Positions 62,334 through 64,000 of a stretch of DNA of 64,000 bases are shown in pieces. How positions within the stretch are numbered: position 1 is the first letter of the stretch; each line of letters starts with the position of its first letter. The position numbers and the translations under genes are program-made. The stretch is from positions 1,302,001 through 1,366,000 of the forward strand of contig NZ_CP042818.1 in NCBI RefSeq assembly GCF_008153345.1, read 5' to 3'. This DNA is from Treponema phagedenis (GTDB lineage Bacteria; Spirochaetota; Spirochaetia; Treponematales; Treponemataceae). Under the pieces are notes generated by a model. It was given only the letters and a program-made list of their open reading frames with translations, searched no databases and was not told where the DNA came from.

Positions 62334-64000
62334 ATGAATAAGGTTCACATTACTGATTTAGTATTACGGGATGCACATCAGTCGCTTCATGCAACGCGCA
62401 TGACTACTGCGGATATGCTTCCGATTTGTGACAAGCTTGATGCAATCGGCTATTGGAGTTTGGAGGGCTGGGGAGGCGCAACATACGATTCCTGTATTCG
62501 CTTCCTGAATGAAGACCCGTGGGAAAGACTACGCGCGTTGCACAAAGCTTTGCCGAAAACACCGATTATGATGCTTTTGCGCGGACAAAACCTTTTGGGG
62601 TATCGCCATTATGCGGATGATGTGGTTGACGCCTTTGTCGAAACCGCCGCAAAAAACGGTGTCGGTGTGTTCCGCATTTTTGATGCTTTGAACGATCCGC
62701 GCAATTTACAGCAGGCAGCCAACGCGGCAAAGAAAACCGGAAAGCATGTACAGATGGCTATCTCATATGCGACAACTCCGTATCACACAACCGAAAAATA
62801 TGCGGAACTTGCAAAAGAATATGCAAAGTTCGGTGCGGACTCAATTTGTATTAAAGATATGGCGGGGCTTTTAAAACCCTATGAGGCATATGAGCTTGTA
62901 AAAGCAATCAAAGCAAAGGTTGACCTGCCGATCGAGGTGCACACTCATGCGACAACCGGCATGTCGGTAGCAACTTTGATAAAAGCTGCCGAAGCGGGCG
63001 CTGATATTCTTGATACCGCAATCTCTTCCATGTCGATGGGAACATCGCACAGTCCGACCGAAACAATCGTTGAGATTTTGCGCGGCACCAAAATGGACAC
63101 CAATCTTGATATTGAGCTGTTACTGGAGATTGCCGCGTATTTCCGTGAAGTGCGCAAGCATTATGCGCAATTTGAATCGAGCTTCCTCGGTGCCGATACC
63201 CGAATTCTGGTATCGCAGGTGCCGGGCGGCATGCTTTCAAATCTTGAAAACCAATTACGGGATCAGGGCGCTTCGGATAAGATTGACCAAGTGTTAAAAG
63301 AAATCCCGCTTGTGCAAAAGGATTGCGGCTATATTCCGTTAGTAACTCCCACAAGTCAAATTGTAGGTACACAATCGGTGTTTAACGTACTTTTCGGCAG
63401 ATATAAGCGGCTGACACAGGAAACGCGCGGACTTTTAACCGGCAAATACGGAAAAACACCTGCTCCCTGCAATGCGGATTTAGTTCAACGCGCACTGCAA
63501 GAAGAAAAAATGGATGCGCTGATTACAGAGCGCCCTGCAGACCTTTTGCCGAAAGAGCTTGATAAAATTAAAAAGGAAGCAAAAGCTGCCGGTGCCGGAG
63601 ATTGCATTGAGGATGTACTTACCTATGCAATGTTCCCGAAAGTCGCAGCTAAATTCTTCAGCGAGCGCTCAAAAGGACCGGTCAAGTTTGAAGCTCCGGC
63701 AGCAAAACCTGCAAAACCCGCCGCAAAGGGCGGCTCATACGTTGTCTCCGTAAACAACACTGATTACAACGTAACGTCTTCGGGCTCAAGTATTACCGTA
63801 AACGGAGCAGCTTATACTATTAACGTGCGGGAAGGCGGGGCTGCGTCCGTACAAGCGGCAGCTCCCGCATCGGTGCCGGTACAAGCGGCTGCTCCTGCAC
63901 AAACCGCCGCTCCGAGCGGAACCGGCACGCCGGTACCGGCTCCCGTAGCAGGCACTGTAATAAAACACGCGGTAGCTGAAGGCAGCAGCGTTGTTTCTGG
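62334..64000 (+). CDS. oadA: Oxaloacetate decarboxylase alpha subunit (3' end outside window)
   Basis: The frame opens at ATG 62334, after AAGGAG, and is still open at the window end (about 555 residues seen). The N-terminal carboxyltransferase domain has LRDAHQSLHATRM with metal-binding Asp, RIFDALND, CIKDMAGLLKP with the catalytic lysine and EVHTHATTGMS. A Pro/Ala-rich linker (residues about 440-535) precedes the start of the biotinyl domain (PVPAPVAGTVIKHAV). The biotin lysine lies beyond the window. It decarboxylates oxaloacetate and, with OadB, exports sodium. Confidence 0.95.
   Translation, partial: MNKVHITDLVLRDAHQSLHATRMTTADMLPICDKLDAIGYWSLEGWGGATYDSCIRFLNEDPWERLRALHKALPKTPIMMLLRGQNLLGYRHYADDVVDAFVETAAKNGVGVFRIFDALNDPRNLQQAANAAKKTGKHVQMAISYATTPYHTTEKYAELAKEYAKFGADSICIKDMAGLLKPYEAYELVKAIKAKVDLPIEVHTHATTGMSVATLIKAAEAGADILDTAISSMSMGTSHSPTETIVEILRGTKMDTNLDIELLLEIAAYFREVRKHYAQFESSFLGADTRILVSQVPGGMLSNLENQLRDQGASDKIDQVLKEIPLVQKDCGYIPLVTPTSQIVGTQSVFNVLFGRYKRLTQETRGLLTGKYGKTPAPCNADLVQRALQEEKMDALITERPADLLPKELDKIKKEAKAAGAGDCIEDVLTYAMFPKVAAKFFSERSKGPVKFEAPAAKPAKPAAKGGSYVVSVNNTDYNVTSSGSSITVNGAAYTINVREGGAASVQAAAPASVPVQAAAPAQTAAPSGTGTPVPAPVAGTVIKHAVAEGSSVVS

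Overview
The window reads as chromosome of a host-associated Treponema (spirochaete). The tmRNA on the minus strand encodes the tag AENNDSFDYALAA, which I recall as the tag of Treponema denticola. Base composition is moderately AT-rich, and several genes look treponemal: a Mip-like FKBP lipoprotein, paired outer-membrane barrel candidates, and a sodium-pump decarboxylase. I cannot fix the species from sequence alone.

Layout. 1-9 kb: end of an ornithine/lysine decarboxylase, a broken lipoprotein gene, a VanZ-like protein and GT4 glycosyltransferase pair, a DEAD-box helicase, and an operon of a MurG/UgtP-like glycosyltransferase with two putative outer-membrane barrels. 9-16.3 kb: a FadR-type regulator with a clear promoter and operator, followed by a glycerol-phosphate-like operon (two broken flavoprotein genes, a DUF1667 protein, an FGGY kinase, an alkyl-DHAP-synthase-like flavoenzyme). 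17-25 kb: dtd-pth, a hypothetical gene, an acyltransferase, a small zinc-ribbon gene, and an M20 amidohydrolase with two membrane proteins. 25-36 kb: two radical-SAM genes, an FKBP lipoprotein, YjbQ, a solute-binding-like protein, a large hypothetical protein and CopA. 36-43 kb: ribokinase and DeoD (convergent), TsaD, a YibQ-like deacetylase, and a frameshifted 5TM chemoreceptor. 43.5-46 kb: tRNA-Pro, tmRNA and a complete IS1202-like insertion sequence directly upstream of the tmRNA promoter. 46.6-52.4 kb: RadC, a three-subunit xanthine-dehydrogenase-type operon preceded by a decayed mocA-like gene, and a hypothetical gene. 52.5-64 kb: tRNA-Lys, HtrA, NagA, an HD hydrolase, an SDR enzyme, recA-folK-scpA, and oadG-oadA (cut by the window end).

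The most striking feature is what lies between genes. At least 16 intergenic loci carry one family of mosaic, hairpin-rich repeats. Complete copies (193 to 525 bp) are bounded by related inverted termini beginning CTAGTRTARCGTTTT and are filled with interchangeable palindromic modules. Stem sequences of these modules differ between copies while staying self-complementary. The family looks like a MITE that grows by gaining and duplicating hairpin modules. It sits at gene ends and in at least two places appears to supply a stop codon. The window also shows repeated gene decay: six broken genes, two in one operon.

A second regulatory pattern is GCTCTTGTCGTG placed 18-19 bp upstream of the -35 box of the tRNA-Pro, tmRNA and small zinc-ribbon promoters. 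The insertion sequence has landed exactly between this motif and the tmRNA -35 box. All database comparisons are from memory; no searches were run.
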